Below are positions 41,154-52,822 of a DNA stretch of 64,000 bases, piece by piece (the stretch's first letter is position 1; the number at the start of each line of letters is the position of its first letter). Location: NCBI GenBank assembly GCA_938005675.1, contig CALKXH010000025.1, positions 1 to 64,000 of the forward strand. Reading direction: 5' to 3'. The stretch comes from an uncultured Anaerolineae bacterium (GTDB taxonomy: Bacteria > Chloroflexota > Anaerolineae > Aggregatilineales > UBA2796). Under the pieces are notes generated by a model. That model did no database searches and was not told the DNA's origin. It saw only the letters and a program-made list of their open reading frames with translations. A program made the position numbers and the translations under genes.

Positions 41154-42041
41154 ATGTGTGGCGAGCCGTGCTGGTTGATTGAAACCTATTTGAACGCCGC
41201 GGCGCTGCTGGATATCCTCGTCGTGGCGCTGATCTTCTTCGGCTTGAGCTTGCTGCTGCGCAACACGCAAGCCCTCTCGCTGCTGCGCGGCGTGGTGATC
41301 TTGCTGGCGGTAGTCAGTCTGGCGGCTTCGGTCTTTCCCTTCCCCGCTTTCCGCTGGCTGATCGGCAACGTGCTGACCGTCGCGGCGGTCGCCATCCCGA
41401 TCATCTTCCAGCCGGAGCTGCGCCGCTTGCTAGAGCAGCTGGGCAGAGCCGGCTTCGGGCTGAATCGCTTGCCGGAGAGCCAGCGCGTCCGCCAGCAGAT
41501 CATCGAGGAAATTTGCGCGGCGGCGGCGCGCCTCTCCGAGCGGCGGCAAGGCGCTCTGATCGTCATCCAGCGCGAGACCAGCCTGCAAGAGTACATCGAT
41601 ACGGGCGTGATCCTAGAGAGCGTGGTCAGCGCGCAGCTCCTGCTGACTATTTTCTATCCCAAGACCGAGCTGCACGACGGCGCGATCATCCTGCGCGAGG
41701 GCAAGATCGCGGCGGCAGCCTGCGTCTTGCCGCTCTCCAGCGGGCGCAACCTGACCGACCGCAAGCTCGGCACGCGCCATCGCGCTGCGCTGGGCATCAG
41801 CGAGGTCAGCGACGGCGTGTGCGTAGTCGTCTCGGAGGAGACGGGGCAGATTTCGGTCACTAACAGCGGGCGCATGATCCGCCGCTTAGATGCCAATCGG
41901 CTGCGCACGATTTTGCAGGCGTTCTACGCGGAGGCGGAGCAAGCGCCATCGCTCCTGAAGACGCTGACAGATCGGCTGGCGCAGCTGCGCGAGCGGCTGA
42001 GCGGTCAGCCTGAGATGAAGAACAGACAGTTGCGAGGGTGA
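41154..42041 (+). CDS. cdaA: Diadenylate cyclase (CdaA-type, DisA_N domain)
   Basis: N-terminal TM helices; ELHDGAIILREGKIAAAACVLPLS and LGTRHRAALGISEVSDGVCVVVSEETGQISV motifs. Confidence 0.94.
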   Translation: MCGEPCWLIETYLNAAALLDILVVALIFFGLSLLLRNTQALSLLRGVVILLAVVSLAASVFPFPAFRWLIGNVLTVAAVAIPIIFQPELRRLLEQLGRAGFGLNRLPESQRVRQQIIEEICAAAARLSERRQGALIVIQRETSLQEYIDTGVILESVVSAQLLLTIFYPKTELHDGAIILREGKIAAAACVLPLSSGRNLTDRKLGTRHRAALGISEVSDGVCVVVSEETGQISVTNSGRMIRRLDANRLRTILQAFYAEAEQAPSLLKTLTDRLAQLRERLSGQPEMKNRQLRG

Positions 42042-42044
42042 AGC

Positions 42045-42557
42045 ATGGGCGCAGAGACACATCGCGCGTTGGCGGGGCGCGGCGCCGTGACGCTCGGCAT
42101 CGTCACGGTCAGCGATACGCGCACGCCTGAGACGGACGAGAACGGCAGCTGGTTGCGCCAGACCTTCGAGGCGCTCGGACATCGCATCGCCGCTTATCGC
42201 ATCGTGCGGGACGAGCCAGAGCAGGTCAGCGCCGTGCTGGAGGAATTGGTGGGCATCCCTAAGCTGCAGATCGCGCTCTTCAACGGCGGCACGGGCATCG
42301 CCCCGCGCGATACCACCTACGACGTGATCGCCCGCAAGCTGGAGAAGACCCTCAGCGGCTTCGGCGAGCTCTTTCGGATGCTCAGCTATCAGCAGGTCGG
42401 GGCGGCGGCGATGCTCAGCCGCGCCACAGCGGGCGTCTATCGCGGCAAGTTGATCATCAGTATGCCCGGCTCGCCCAAGGCGGTCAAGTTGGCGGTCGAG
42501 TCGCTCATCTTGCCGGAGCTGAACCACTTGGCGTGGGAGATCGCCCGCCAAGCGTAG
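42045..42557 (+). CDS. MoaB/MogA family molybdenum cofactor protein
   Basis: [63 protein letters not shown]. Confidence 0.93.
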   Translation: MGAETHRALAGRGAVTLGIVTVSDTRTPETDENGSWLRQTFEALGHRIAAYRIVRDEPEQVSAVLEELVGIPKLQIALFNGGTGIAPRDTTYDVIARKLEKTLSGFGELFRMLSYQQVGAAAMLSRATAGVYRGKLIISMPGSPKAVKLAVESLILPELNHLAWEIARQA

Positions 42558-42629
42558 CCAAGCGCGCGCCGCTCGGCTATACTCGCGGGCGCGAAACGGC
42601 TTTCTCACCTGACTAGGCAGAGTGCGACC

Positions 42630-43703
42630 ATGCAAGCGACCATCACTGTGCTGGGCGGCGACGGCATCGGACCGGAGGTCACGGCTATCGCTGTCTCGTT
42701 GTTGAAAGAAGTTGCCGCGCTGGGCGGGCACGCTTTCACCTTTCAAGAGGCGCTCTTCGGCGGCTGCGCCATCGATGCCGCGGGCGATCCCTTCCCGCCA
42801 GAGACGCGCTCCCTGTGCGAGAACTCCCACGCCGTGCTGTTGGGCGCCGTCGGCGGACCGCAATGGTCTGATCCGAGCGCTGCAGTGCGCCCTGAGCAAG
42901 GTTTGCTGCGCTTGCGGCAACATTTCGGCTTGTTCGCCAACTTGCGCCCGGTGCGCGCCTATCCGATGTTGGCGCGCCACGCGCCCTTGCGCGCCGAGCT
43001 GCTGGAGGGCGTGGATATGCTCTTCGTGCGCGAGCTGACCGGCGGCGCTTACTTCGGCGCCCGCCAAGAGCAGGGCGAGGGCGATAGCGCCTACGATACC
43101 ATCCTCTACACGGTCGCGGAGGTGGAGCGCGTGGCGCGCCTCGCCTTCCGCGCCGCCCAGAGTCGGCGCAAGCACCTGACCTCCGTCGATAAGGCGAACG
43201 TCTTGGCGAGTTCGCGTCTGTGGCAGCGCACGGTCAAGCAGGTGGCGGCGGAGTTCCCCGATGTGCGCCTCGATCACGCGCTGGTCGACTCGTTCGCCAT
43301 GCAGCTGATCCGCACGCCCGCCCGCTTCGACGTGATCGTGACCGAGAATATGTTCGGCGATATCCTGACCGACGAGGCGGCAGTCTTGGCGGGATCGTTG
43401 GGCATGTTGCCGTCCGCCTCGCTAGGCGAGGGGACGTTTGGCGTCTACGAGCCAATTCATGGCAGCGCGCCGGATATCGCTGGCAAGGGCATCGCCAATC
43501 CGATTGGCACAATCTTGAGCGCGGCGATGCTGCTGCGCCACAGCCTGAATCTAGAGGCGGAGGCGGCGGCGCTTGAGGCAGCCGTCCTGAGCGCGCTTGA
43601 GTCGGGCGCGCGCACGAGCGATATCGCCGAGCCGAACGCGCCTGCGCTCAGCAGCGCCGAATTCGGCGAGCGCGTGCGAGCCGCTCTGCGAAAGGCGGGC
43701 TAG
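42630..43703 (+). CDS. leuB: 3-isopropylmalate dehydrogenase
   Basis: VLGGDGIGPEVTAIAV; FANLRPVRAYP; VRELTGGAYFGARQEQGEGDSAYDTILYT; EPIHGSAPDIAGKGIANPIGTILSAAMLLRHSL. Confidence 0.96.
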   Translation: MQATITVLGGDGIGPEVTAIAVSLLKEVAALGGHAFTFQEALFGGCAIDAAGDPFPPETRSLCENSHAVLLGAVGGPQWSDPSAAVRPEQGLLRLRQHFGLFANLRPVRAYPMLARHAPLRAELLEGVDMLFVRELTGGAYFGARQEQGEGDSAYDTILYTVAEVERVARLAFRAAQSRRKHLTSVDKANVLASSRLWQRTVKQVAAEFPDVRLDHALVDSFAMQLIRTPARFDVIVTENMFGDILTDEAAVLAGSLGMLPSASLGEGTFGVYEPIHGSAPDIAGKGIANPIGTILSAAMLLRHSLNLEAEAAALEAAVLSALESGARTSDIAEPNAPALSSAEFGERVRAALRKAG

Positions 43704-44827
43704 GCGAGCGCCTCGTAAAGCGCTTTGAGTTGCCGTGCGGCGACTCCCCACGTGAAGCGCGCGGCTTGGGCGTAGCCGCGCGCGATCCGCGCAGCGCGCG
43801 CCGCCGAGTCTTCCTCCAGCAACGCGAGCAAGCCCGCTCGGATCGCCTCGACTGAGTGCGGATCGACCATCAGAGCGGCGTCGCCCGCCACTTCGGGCAG
43901 CGACGAGACGTTCGAGGTCAGCACGGGGACTCCGCACGCCATGCCCTCTAGGGCGGGCAAGCCGAAGCCCTCGTAGAGCGAGGGAAAGGCGAGGCACAGC
44001 GCGCCGCTATAGAGCGCGGGCAAGTCCGACTCGGCGGCGAAGCCTGTGAAGATGACGCGCTCGCCCAGCGCGCGCGCCTGCGCGTGAATGGGCGCCTCCA
44101 GCCAGCCGCGCCCGCCCACGATCACCAGCTTCAGGTCTGCCCAGCGCGGCGGCAAAGCGGCGAAGGCTTGCATCAGCCGCTCGTAGTTCTTGCGCGGCTG
44201 CACCGTCCCGACTGACAGCACGTACGGCGACTCGCCGATGCCGTACTTGGCGCGCACGGCGCTCTGGCGGGCTGAGTCGCGCACGGGCGCGAAAGCGCTG
44301 CTCACGCCGCTGTACAGCACCGTGATCTTCGCCTCAGGGATGCCGTAGAGCGCCATCAGGTCGGCTTTGGTGGCGGCTGAATCGGCGAGGATGTGATCGG
44401 CACGGCGGGCTGAGCGCGGCACGACCGCCTCAAGGTATGCGCGCAAGCGCGGCGCCGCCGAGTCGGGCAGGCGCGCGAAGGAGAGATCGTGGACGGTTAG
44501 CAAGGTGCGCGTGCGCGGCAAAGTCGGCGGCAAGACGAAGTCGGTGGCGTGAAAGAGGCGCACTTTTCCAACGAAAGTCTCGACTGGCAGCGGGAGGCGC
44601 GCGCGATGCCACAGGCGGGCGAGGGTCAGGGGCGAGAGGCGCGTCGAACAGTACGCGAAGTTCGCGGCGGGCGCGGGCGGCAACTGACTCCGCGCGGCGC
44701 CTGCCACGAACAAGCGATAGACCTGAGCCGAGTCGCAGACGGCGAGCGCTGCCACCAATTCGCGGACGTAGCGTCCGATGCCGCCGCCTTGCTCATGAGC
44801 GGGCGTGTAATCGATGCCGATCCGCAC
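43700..44827 (-). CDS. Glycosyltransferase family 4
   Basis: GGIGRYVRELVAAL; YVLSVGTVQPRKNYERLMQAFAAL; PSLYEGFGLPALEGMACGVPVLTSNVSSLPEVAGDAAL. Confidence 0.95.
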   Translation of the reverse strand: MRIGIDYTPAHEQGGGIGRYVRELVAALAVCDSAQVYRLFVAGAARSQLPPAPAANFAYCSTRLSPLTLARLWHRARLPLPVETFVGKVRLFHATDFVLPPTLPRTRTLLTVHDLSFARLPDSAAPRLRAYLEAVVPRSARRADHILADSAATKADLMALYGIPEAKITVLYSGVSSAFAPVRDSARQSAVRAKYGIGESPYVLSVGTVQPRKNYERLMQAFAALPPRWADLKLVIVGGRGWLEAPIHAQARALGERVIFTGFAAESDLPALYSGALCLAFPSLYEGFGLPALEGMACGVPVLTSNVSSLPEVAGDAALMVDPHSVEAIRAGLLALLEEDSAARAARIARGYAQAARFTWGVAARQLKALYEALA

Positions 44828-44836
44828 GCGCGCGAT

Positions 44837-45445
44837 CTACTCTACGTCGTTGTAAGTCCAGTAGCGGTTGGCGAAGAAGTTCCACAGCGCCACGATCACC
44901 AGCGCCATGATGACCGCTAGGTTGGCGCCGAGCTTCCACTGAACGTTATCGGCGAGGTTCAGCTCGACCAGATGGTTGGCGGCGAGATAGCGCACAAAAT
45001 CGGCGAAGATCGGCGAGAAAACGGCGACTACGCCCGCCCGCACCGCCAAACCGACTGCGCTCACGGCGAAAAATTGCGCCAACTGGTGGCGAATGCGCCG
45101 CGAGCGCGAGTCGGGATACGTCCAGTAGCGATTCCATAGAAAATTGCTGCAGACTGCCAGCGTGAAGCCTATCGCTGCGGCTGCCACTACTGGCACCAAC
45201 TGCCCGTCCTGCACTTGGAAGACGAAGCGCATCAAAAAGTTGGTCGTGCCGAGGTCAATGCCCGCGCCGATGGCGCCGACCACCAAAAACTTGAGGAAAC
45301 GCTCCAGTTCGCGTGGTTTGCTGCCGCCAAAACGGATGCTGATGCGGCGGATGATGCCCATGCGCTCGCCCTCAGCCAGCGGAAGGCTCTCGGATCGGTT
45401 CATAGAAGACTGCTGCCTCACGTCGTTATGCTTTTTGAGTGCCAC
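44837..45445 (-). CDS. GtrA family membrane protein
   Basis: RFLKFLVVGAIGAGIDLGTTNFLMRFVF...CSNFLWNRYWTYPDSR...NFFANRYWTYND. Confidence 0.92.
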   Translation of the reverse strand: MALKKHNDVRQQSSMNRSESLPLAEGERMGIIRRISIRFGGSKPRELERFLKFLVVGAIGAGIDLGTTNFLMRFVFQVQDGQLVPVVAAAAIGFTLAVCSNFLWNRYWTYPDSRSRRIRHQLAQFFAVSAVGLAVRAGVVAVFSPIFADFVRYLAANHLVELNLADNVQWKLGANLAVIMALVIVALWNFFANRYWTYNDVE

Positions 45446-46876
45446 TGCTCACCGCAGCCACAAGCGTGCCAATTAAACCAAGCATTGCCCCAAAGTGCAA
45501 GAACAGATTGTTCACGAAGAGCTTGTCGAACAGGCTGTGGACGATCACGTGCGCCCAGACCGCCACCACGCCTATGGCGACGCCGCGCCTGAAGGCATCC
45601 TGCAGGCGCACCGTGCGCAGACCCAGCGCACCCAGCCCGATCCACATGCCCAAATAAGCGGCTAAGCCGAGCGCGCCCGTCTCTGCCAGCACATTCAGAT
45701 AGTAGTTGTGCGCATGACCAAGTGCCAACTGCCAGTTCACCAGCGCGTGGCGCGCATAAGCGACCTCGTAGCCGCCAAAGCCGACCCCCACCAAGGGCGA
45801 CTCATCCGCCATGCTCAGGGCGGCTTGCCAGTGCGCAAGGCGCTCGACCGTGGCGTAGTTGGCGTCGTTGATCGGCACGCCGCGCACATCCTGAAAGCCC
45901 GTCAAGTCCTGAGCGAAGTCGCTGAAGCGCGCCAGCAACGCGCTCGGCAAGACGCCGCCAAGTATACCCAGAGCGAGCAAGACGGCACACAGGCTCAGGA
46001 TAACAACGCCGTGCCACCAGCGGCGCGGCGTCAATAGGATGAGCGTCGCCAACGCGGCGGCGAAGCCCAGCCACGCGCCCCGACTCCACGAGGCGATCAA
46101 GCCCGCCCCGATCAGCCCCGCCGCGACGCTCAGCCCAAGCGCTCTCCACAGCCACACGCCGCGCTGCAAGCGGCTCTGACTCGCCATGCTCAGCGCGCCC
46201 AGCGAAGCGCCCAGCGCCAACGGCAAGGTCATGCCCATGAACGCGCCGAACGGATTGGGCTGCCCGAAGCTGCCGAAAGCGCGGAAATAGCGGTAATCGA
46301 GTATCCACAGGTGCGGCGCGCCTGAGCCGCCCGCGAATTGGTAGATGCCGATGAGCGCCTGCGCGCCCGCCGCCACCAACAGCGCCCCCACCAGCCATCC
46401 CACGCCGTGTTGTTGACACAACGCCGCCGCGATCAGCGCCATGAGCGCCATTTGAAGCCACTTGATCAGCTCGTTGAGCGTCGCCCCGACTGACTCCGCC
46501 CCTAGCAAGCTGAGCGCCGCCGCGAAAATGAACGCCATCAGCGGCAAGAGGATGCTCAAGCGCGGCAAGACGACCCGCCGCTCCGAGGCGATCTGCTTGA
46601 GCAGCCAGACGCCGACCGTCCCCGCGAAGGCGACCTGCCCGATATCGATGGGCAGGCGCACCGTCGCTTCGGTCTCGATCAGGGCCTTGAGCGGCGCTAA
46701 GGTCAGCGTCGCAGCCACCGCGACGCGCAGATCGAGCAGACTCAGGACGCTTAAGGTCACGCCCGCGAGGGCGAGCGAGGCGATCTCAAGCGGTAGCGCG
46801 GCTAAAAGCCCCGCGCCGATAGCCGCGCCGAGCCAGATCAGCTCGCTTGCGTGGCGCTGAGTCAGACGGAGCATGT

Positions 46877-46880
<4 letters not shown>
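45426..46880 (-). CDS. O-antigen ligase (WaaL-like) family protein
   Basis: Multi-[32 protein letters not shown]...[26 protein letters not shown]. Confidence 0.88.
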
Positions 46881-47857
<977 letters not shown>

Positions 47858-47941
47858 GTACTCAAACTCCTGAACGCTGAAGATGCGCCAATTCTAGCGC
47901 ATCTTCACAGCTCTCACGAACTTGAGAGGGCGGCAAGAGGG

Positions 47942-48397
47942 CTAGTTGCGCTTGGCTGTCAGCGGCAAGGTCACCACCGCGAAGGCGCGTTGCCAGTCCT
48001 CGCGACCTTCGGGCATCTCATCCAGCATGGCGATCATCTCAGGCAGCATCTCCAGCACGGCTTGGCGGGGCAAGCGCTGATGGATGCGCGCGAGATCGGC
48101 GATCTGGCTGGGATACTGCAGGAAGCCGACCAGCCAATTGCCCAGCGTGAACGCTGACATAGGTGTATTGGACATATTGTAGCGCTCGCGCAGACGCTCT
48201 GCGAAGGTAGGCAGATGTTTCTCGTAGGCGGCGCGCGCCAGCGGCAACAACTGATTCAGCCGCTCCACATCTAAGCTCTCAATCCACGCTCGATACTCGG
48301 CATCCTGATAGACCTGCTCCTGTGTGAGTGCCAACAAACGCTCCACTTTGCGCTGCTCAACGCCGATGTAATGTGCCAAAACTGCTGCGACGGTCAT
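47942..48397 (-). CDS. Hypothetical protein
   Basis: 151-aa ORF with its own upstream region containing palindromic motifs; no recognised family. Confidence 0.65.
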   Translation of the reverse strand: MTVAAVLAHYIGVEQRKVERLLALTQEQVYQDAEYRAWIESLDVERLNQLLPLARAAYEKHLPTFAERLRERYNMSNTPMSAFTLGNWLVGFLQYPSQIADLARIHQRLPRQAVLEMLPEMIAMLDEMPEGREDWQRAFAVVTLPLTAKRN

Positions 48398-48467
48398 AGC
48401 CTCAATCCTCCCTAAGTGAATATTGAGTGGATAAAAATATCGCTTCGCAACTTTAGCTTACGCCCAA

Positions 48468-48484
48468 ATTCACTTTAAGTGAAT
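48468..48484. promoter_or_regulatory. Perfect palindrome, candidate operator
   Basis: ATTCACTT-T-AAGTGAAT; extra half-site AAGTGAAT at 48414-48421. Confidence 0.65.
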
Positions 48485-48569
48485 AAGCTGGGCATTTTTG
48501 TAACAGCTTTGAGAAGCTATCGAGACTTGAAAATCACAGACGGCGCGAGAGGCGATCAGGCGGCACAAG

Positions 48570-48599
48570 CAAAACAGGCGAGGGAACACCTCGCCTGTT
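48570..48599 (-). terminator. Rho-independent terminator for the Fcl-like gene
   Basis: AACAGGCGAGG-gaaca-CCTCGCCTGTT; on the minus strand followed by TTTTGC. Confidence 0.75.
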
Positions 48600-48619
48600 G
48601 CATCACGATTCGAGCGCCT

Positions 48620-49582
48620 TCAGGCTCGTTGCGCGGCGACTTGCTCCAGATACCACGCGACGGTCTCGCGCAGCCCGTCGCGGAAGGAGGTCTGGGCGCT
48701 GAAGCCGAACGCCGCGCGCGCCCGCGAGACGTCCAGCTGGCGGCGCGGCTGACCGTTCGGCTTGCTGCTATCGTAGCGGAACTCGCCCTTGAAGCCGACC
48801 AGCTCGGCGATCAGCGTCGCCAAGTCGCGGATGGAAATCTCCATGCCGCTGCCCAAGTTGACGGGCTCGGCGCCGTTGTAATGCTCAGCTGCCAGCAAAA
48901 TGCCCTCAGCCGCGTCTTTGACGTACAGAAACTCGCGGGTGGGCGTGCCATCGCCCCAAATTTCGATGGACGGGTCGCCGTTTTGCTTGGCGATCACGCA
49001 CTTGCGGATGAGCGCCGGGATCACGTGCGAGGTCTCAGGATCGAAGTTATCGCCCGGTCCGTAGAGATTGGTCGGCATCAGGTGAATGCTGTTGTAGCCA
49101 TACTCTTGGCGGTAGGCTTGCCCTTGCACCAGCAGCATCTTCTTCGCCAAGCCGTAAGGCGCATTGGTCTCTTCGGGATAGCCGTTCCAGAGGTCTTCCT
49201 CGCGGAAGGGGACGGGCGTGTGCTTGGGATAGGCGCAAATCGTGCCGATGCCGACGAATTTCGGCACGTTGTTCAGGCGGGCGTACTCCAACATCAGCGT
49301 GCCCATCATCAGACTGTTGTAGAAAAAGCTGCCCGGATGCTTGCGGTTCGCGCCGATGCCGCCCACCGACGCCGCCAAGTGAATGACCAGCGTGGCTGGC
49401 ACATCGCGGTAGAGGCGGCGGACGTCCTCCTCGTGGCGCAGGTCGTAATCAGCGCTGCGCACCACGAAGACTCGCTTGGCGCCGCGCTTGTGGAGGGCTT
49501 CCACCACGTGCCTGCCCAAAAAGCCCGCGCCGCCCGTCACGATCACCGATTGTTCCGCCCAAAAGGTCGGATCGCTCATCAT
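48620..49582 (-). CDS. GDP-L-fucose synthase-like NAD-dependent epimerase
   Basis: [76 protein letters not shown]. Confidence 0.93.
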   Translation of the reverse strand: MMSDPTFWAEQSVIVTGGAGFLGRHVVEALHKRGAKRVFVVRSADYDLRHEEDVRRLYRDVPATLVIHLAASVGGIGANRKHPGSFFYNSLMMGTLMLEYARLNNVPKFVGIGTICAYPKHTPVPFREEDLWNGYPEETNAPYGLAKKMLLVQGQAYRQEYGYNSIHLMPTNLYGPGDNFDPETSHVIPALIRKCVIAKQNGDPSIEIWGDGTPTREFLYVKDAAEGILLAAEHYNGAEPVNLGSGMEISIRDLATLIAELVGFKGEFRYDSSKPNGQPRRQLDVSRARAAFGFSAQTSFRDGLRETVAWYLEQVAAQRA

Positions 49583-49695
49583 AGGTACACCCCGTTTCGG
49601 TAAAGTGGCTGAGAGTATAGCCTGCTTTGGTTGGGAAAGGCTAGAGGTGGGGCGGGCGGGCGACTTTCCTCGCCGCTCGCTCGCCCTCAGCGCGC

Positions 49696-51561
49696 CTACT
49701 CTGCAGGCAAGCTGCGGCGGGTTGCCGCCTCGATGATGGCGTGCAGGCGCGGCAGCATATCGACGGGGCGCGGATGAATGCCCTCGATCAGCAGCGCGCC
49801 CTCGAAGAGCTGCTCGATGATCTGCTCAGTCAGCGGCTCATCGGGCATGGCGCTCAGGTTGCGGATGATCGGATGGCGCGGGTTGATCTCCAAGATGCGC
49901 GTCGGCAGCTTGAAGTCTTTATCCAGCAGGCGGTAGACGCGCTCCATATCGGCGCCAAAGCCCTGATCGGGCGCCACCAAGCGCACTGGATTTTCGCGCA
50001 GCAGATCGGTCGCGCGGACGTCTTGCACGCGCTCGCCCAGCACGCGCTTGAAGCGCTCGATCAAGCTCGCTTGGGCTTCGGCGGGCAACGACTCGGCGGC
50101 GGGCAGCTCCGCCTCAGCGCCTGCGGGCAGCTTGAGGTCGGCATCGGCGCCGTTGTGTAGCTTTTTCTCCTCAAAGATGCCGATGGCGTTGACGAGGAAG
50201 CTATCCATCGTATCGGTCAGCAGCAGCACATCGACTTGGCGGGCGCGGAAGACGTCGAGGTGCGGGCTGCGCAAGATCGATTGCGGATCGTCGCCGAACA
50301 GGTAGTAGATGTGCTCTTGCTCCGCCACCATCTCGGCGACGTACTGCTTGAGGCTGATCAGCTGGTCGGGATGGCGCAGGGTGCGGAAGCGCAAGAGCGG
50401 GATCAAGCGCTCGCGGTAGGTGGCGTCGGTGATGGCGCCTTCCTTGAGCAGCCGCCCGAACTCGTTCCAGAAGTTCAGGTAGCGCTCCGGCGCTTTCTCA
50501 ACCAGCGCCTCCAGCTCGCTCAGCACGCGGCTGGTGACGGTCTGCTTGAGGCGCTGCATCAAGCGATTGGATTGCACCGTCTCGCGCGAGATGTTGAGCG
50601 GCAGGTCTTCCGAGTCGATCACGCCCTCCACGAAGCGCATCCATTCGGGCAGCAAGTCTTTGGCGTGATCCTGAATCAGGACTTTACGGGCGTACAAGCG
50701 CAGCTTGCCCTGCCCCTCGCCAACCAGAATGCCGCGATCCAGCTTGGCGGGGACGAACAGCAGCGCGTAAAACTGGACGGGCGCATCGCCCACTTGGTGG
50801 ATGGTCAGCGTGGGCGGATTGGGATCGAAGGTGAGCTGCTTGAAGAACTCTTGGTATTCCTTCGCCTCAACCTCGCGCGGATTACGCCGCCACAGCGCCG
50901 TCTGGGCGTTGACGACGGTCTCGCCCAAATAGATCGGGAAGGGGATGTAGTTGGAGTGCGTGGTGATGATGCGCTTGAGGGTGCGCTCGTTGAGCAGCTC
51001 GGCGGCATCTTCCTTGAGGTAGAGGGTGATCTGCGTGCCGCGCTGAGCGCGCTCAGCGGGCGCGACCGTGTAGTCCGTGCCGCCTTGACTCGTCCACAGA
51101 ACGGCTTGATCGTCGGGGCGATAGGAGCGCGAGATCACCTCGACTTTCTCAGCGACCATGAAGACCGAGTAAAAGCCGACGCCGAACTGCCCGATGATCT
51201 CGTTGGGCGATTGTCCGCCGCGCTCTTGAACCGCCTTGATGAACGCCATTGCGCCGCTGTGGGCAATCGTGCCGAGATTCTCCACGATCTCGTCACGATT
51301 CATGCCGATGCCCGTATCCGTGACGGTCAGGGTGCGCGCCTCAGGATCGAAGGTGATGCGGATGGCAAGCTCCGCCTCAGGATCGATCACTGCCGCGTTG
51401 GTCAGCTGCTCAAAGCGCAGGCGGTTGAGCGCGTCGGAGGCGTTGGAGATCAGCTCGCGCAGGAAAATCTCCCGATCCGTATAGAGAGCGTGGATCAGGA
51501 TGTGCAGCAGTTGTTGAATCTCAGCCCGAAACTCGTAAGTTTGCGCTGTCGGTGCAGTCAT
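49696..51561 (-). CDS. htpG: Molecular chaperone HtpG (Hsp90)
   Basis: [84 protein letters not shown]. Confidence 0.96.
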   Translation of the reverse strand: MTAPTAQTYEFRAEIQQLLHILIHALYTDREIFLRELISNASDALNRLRFEQLTNAAVIDPEAELAIRITFDPEARTLTVTDTGIGMNRDEIVENLGTIAHSGAMAFIKAVQERGGQSPNEIIGQFGVGFYSVFMVAEKVEVISRSYRPDDQAVLWTSQGGTDYTVAPAERAQRGTQITLYLKEDAAELLNERTLKRIITTHSNYIPFPIYLGETVVNAQTALWRRNPREVEAKEYQEFFKQLTFDPNPPTLTIHQVGDAPVQFYALLFVPAKLDRGILVGEGQGKLRLYARKVLIQDHAKDLLPEWMRFVEGVIDSEDLPLNISRETVQSNRLMQRLKQTVTSRVLSELEALVEKAPERYLNFWNEFGRLLKEGAITDATYRERLIPLLRFRTLRHPDQLISLKQYVAEMVAEQEHIYYLFGDDPQSILRSPHLDVFRARQVDVLLLTDTMDSFLVNAIGIFEEKKLHNGADADLKLPAGAEAELPAAESLPAEAQASLIERFKRVLGERVQDVRATDLLRENPVRLVAPDQGFGADMERVYRLLDKDFKLPTRILEINPRHPIIRNLSAMPDEPLTEQIIEQLFEGALLIEGIHPRPVDMLPRLHAIIEAATRRSLPAE

Positions 51562-51901
51562 AAGGCAACCTCGTTTGGAGGAGATCGATCTAGGGGGAGT
51601 CTAGCAGGTCTGTGCAAGAATCGCGCAAGAAAATGCGACGCCGAAGCGCTCGGCACTCAAGTCCAGATGAGCAGCTGCGCGCTTCGGTTCGGCACGGCAC
51701 GCAGCGAGGCGTGAGGCTTCAGAGCTGCGGCTGAGTCGCTCGCGGAAAGCCTGCGCACTTCTAGTGCCCCGATCAAGCGCTCAGCTGCCACAAGCGGCAA
51801 AGCGAGAGCTAGGACGTCTACATCGAATACCAGCAGCCACGCGCCACAAATAGCGAGCTCTCAACGCAAAATAAACCTGCTGGCAGGGCGGTTGCGCAGA
51901 C

Positions 51902-51929
51902 TTGAAGCCAAAGGCGTATCTGCTATAAT
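51902..51929 (+). promoter_or_regulatory. Sigma-70-type promoter upstream of etfBA
   Basis: TTGAAG-16 bp-TATAAT. Confidence 0.65.
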
Positions 51930-52042
51930 CGCACTGGACTTTCTGCAATAGTTCTAGGTGGCTTCCCCAATGCTAAGCCGCCGACGCTTCAAGCAGTTTC
52001 TCTGAATCTGTTCCGCAAAGAGACTTTGGAGGTTCAAAAACT

Positions 52043-52822
52043 TTGGCACACATCGTTGTTTTCACGCGCAACACGCCCGATACTGCCGCGAAGGTGGAAG
52101 TCGGCGCTAACGGCGCGGTCACGTGGGGGACAGCACAGCTGGTGCTGAATCCGTGGGATGAGTACAGCGTCACTGAAGCTGTGCTGCAGCGCGACGCTCA
52201 CAAGGGCAAGGCGACTGTCATCAGCATCGGCGGCGAGACGCATAACGACGCGCTGAAGCAAGCGCTGGCAATCGGCATGGACGAGGCGATTCGCATCCAC
52301 AGCGACGCCGAACACGATCCGCTGACCTTCGCTGCGCTCGCCGCAGCCGCGATCCGCAAGCTGGGCGATGTCTCGCTGATCATCTTCGGCAAGGAGTTCG
52401 TCGACTCCAGCAGCGACGCGCACATCTATATGACGGCGCGCAAACTCGGCTGGAACGCCATCGGCGCGGTCTCGAAAATCCTCGCCCTCGACTTCGCCGC
52501 GCAGAGCATTCGCGTCGAGCGCATGATCGAAGAGGGCAAGCAGGTCATCAGCGCGCGCCTGCCCTGCGTGATCAGCGTCCTGAAAGACATCAACGAGCCG
52601 AAATCGCCGTCCTTCATCGGCATTCGCAAGGCATCCAAGGCGACCATCCCCGTCTGGACGGCGGCGGAGCTGGGCGTGAGCCTCGGCGCGCCCGCCGTGC
52701 AGATCAGCGCTTACCGCAATTTGCCCGTGCGCAGCGGCAGCTGCCAGATCATCGAGGGCGGCAGCGATCAAGAGAAAGCGGAGAAGCTGATTGACATCTT
52801 GCTGAAGGAGAAAGCGCTATGA
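52043..52822 (+). CDS. etfB: Electron transfer flavoprotein subunit beta
   Basis: NPWDEYSVTEAVLQRD..ATVISIGGETHNDALKQALAIGMDEAIRI; TTG start; GLRKASKATIPVWT-like C-terminal region. Confidence 0.92.
   Translation: MAHIVVFTRNTPDTAAKVEVGANGAVTWGTAQLVLNPWDEYSVTEAVLQRDAHKGKATVISIGGETHNDALKQALAIGMDEAIRIHSDAEHDPLTFAALAAAAIRKLGDVSLIIFGKEFVDSSSDAHIYMTARKLGWNAIGAVSKILALDFAAQSIRVERMIEEGKQVISARLPCVISVLKDINEPKSPSFIGIRKASKATIPVWTAAELGVSLGAPAVQISAYRNLPVRSGSCQIIEGGSDQEKAEKLIDILLKEKAL

Noticed and set aside
41886-43277. 463-aa minus-strand ORF
   Set aside because: Spans antisense of cdaA, moaB/mogA and leuB; mirror ORF.
50236-51714. 492-aa plus-strand ORF
   Set aside because: Antisense to htpG; mirror ORF.
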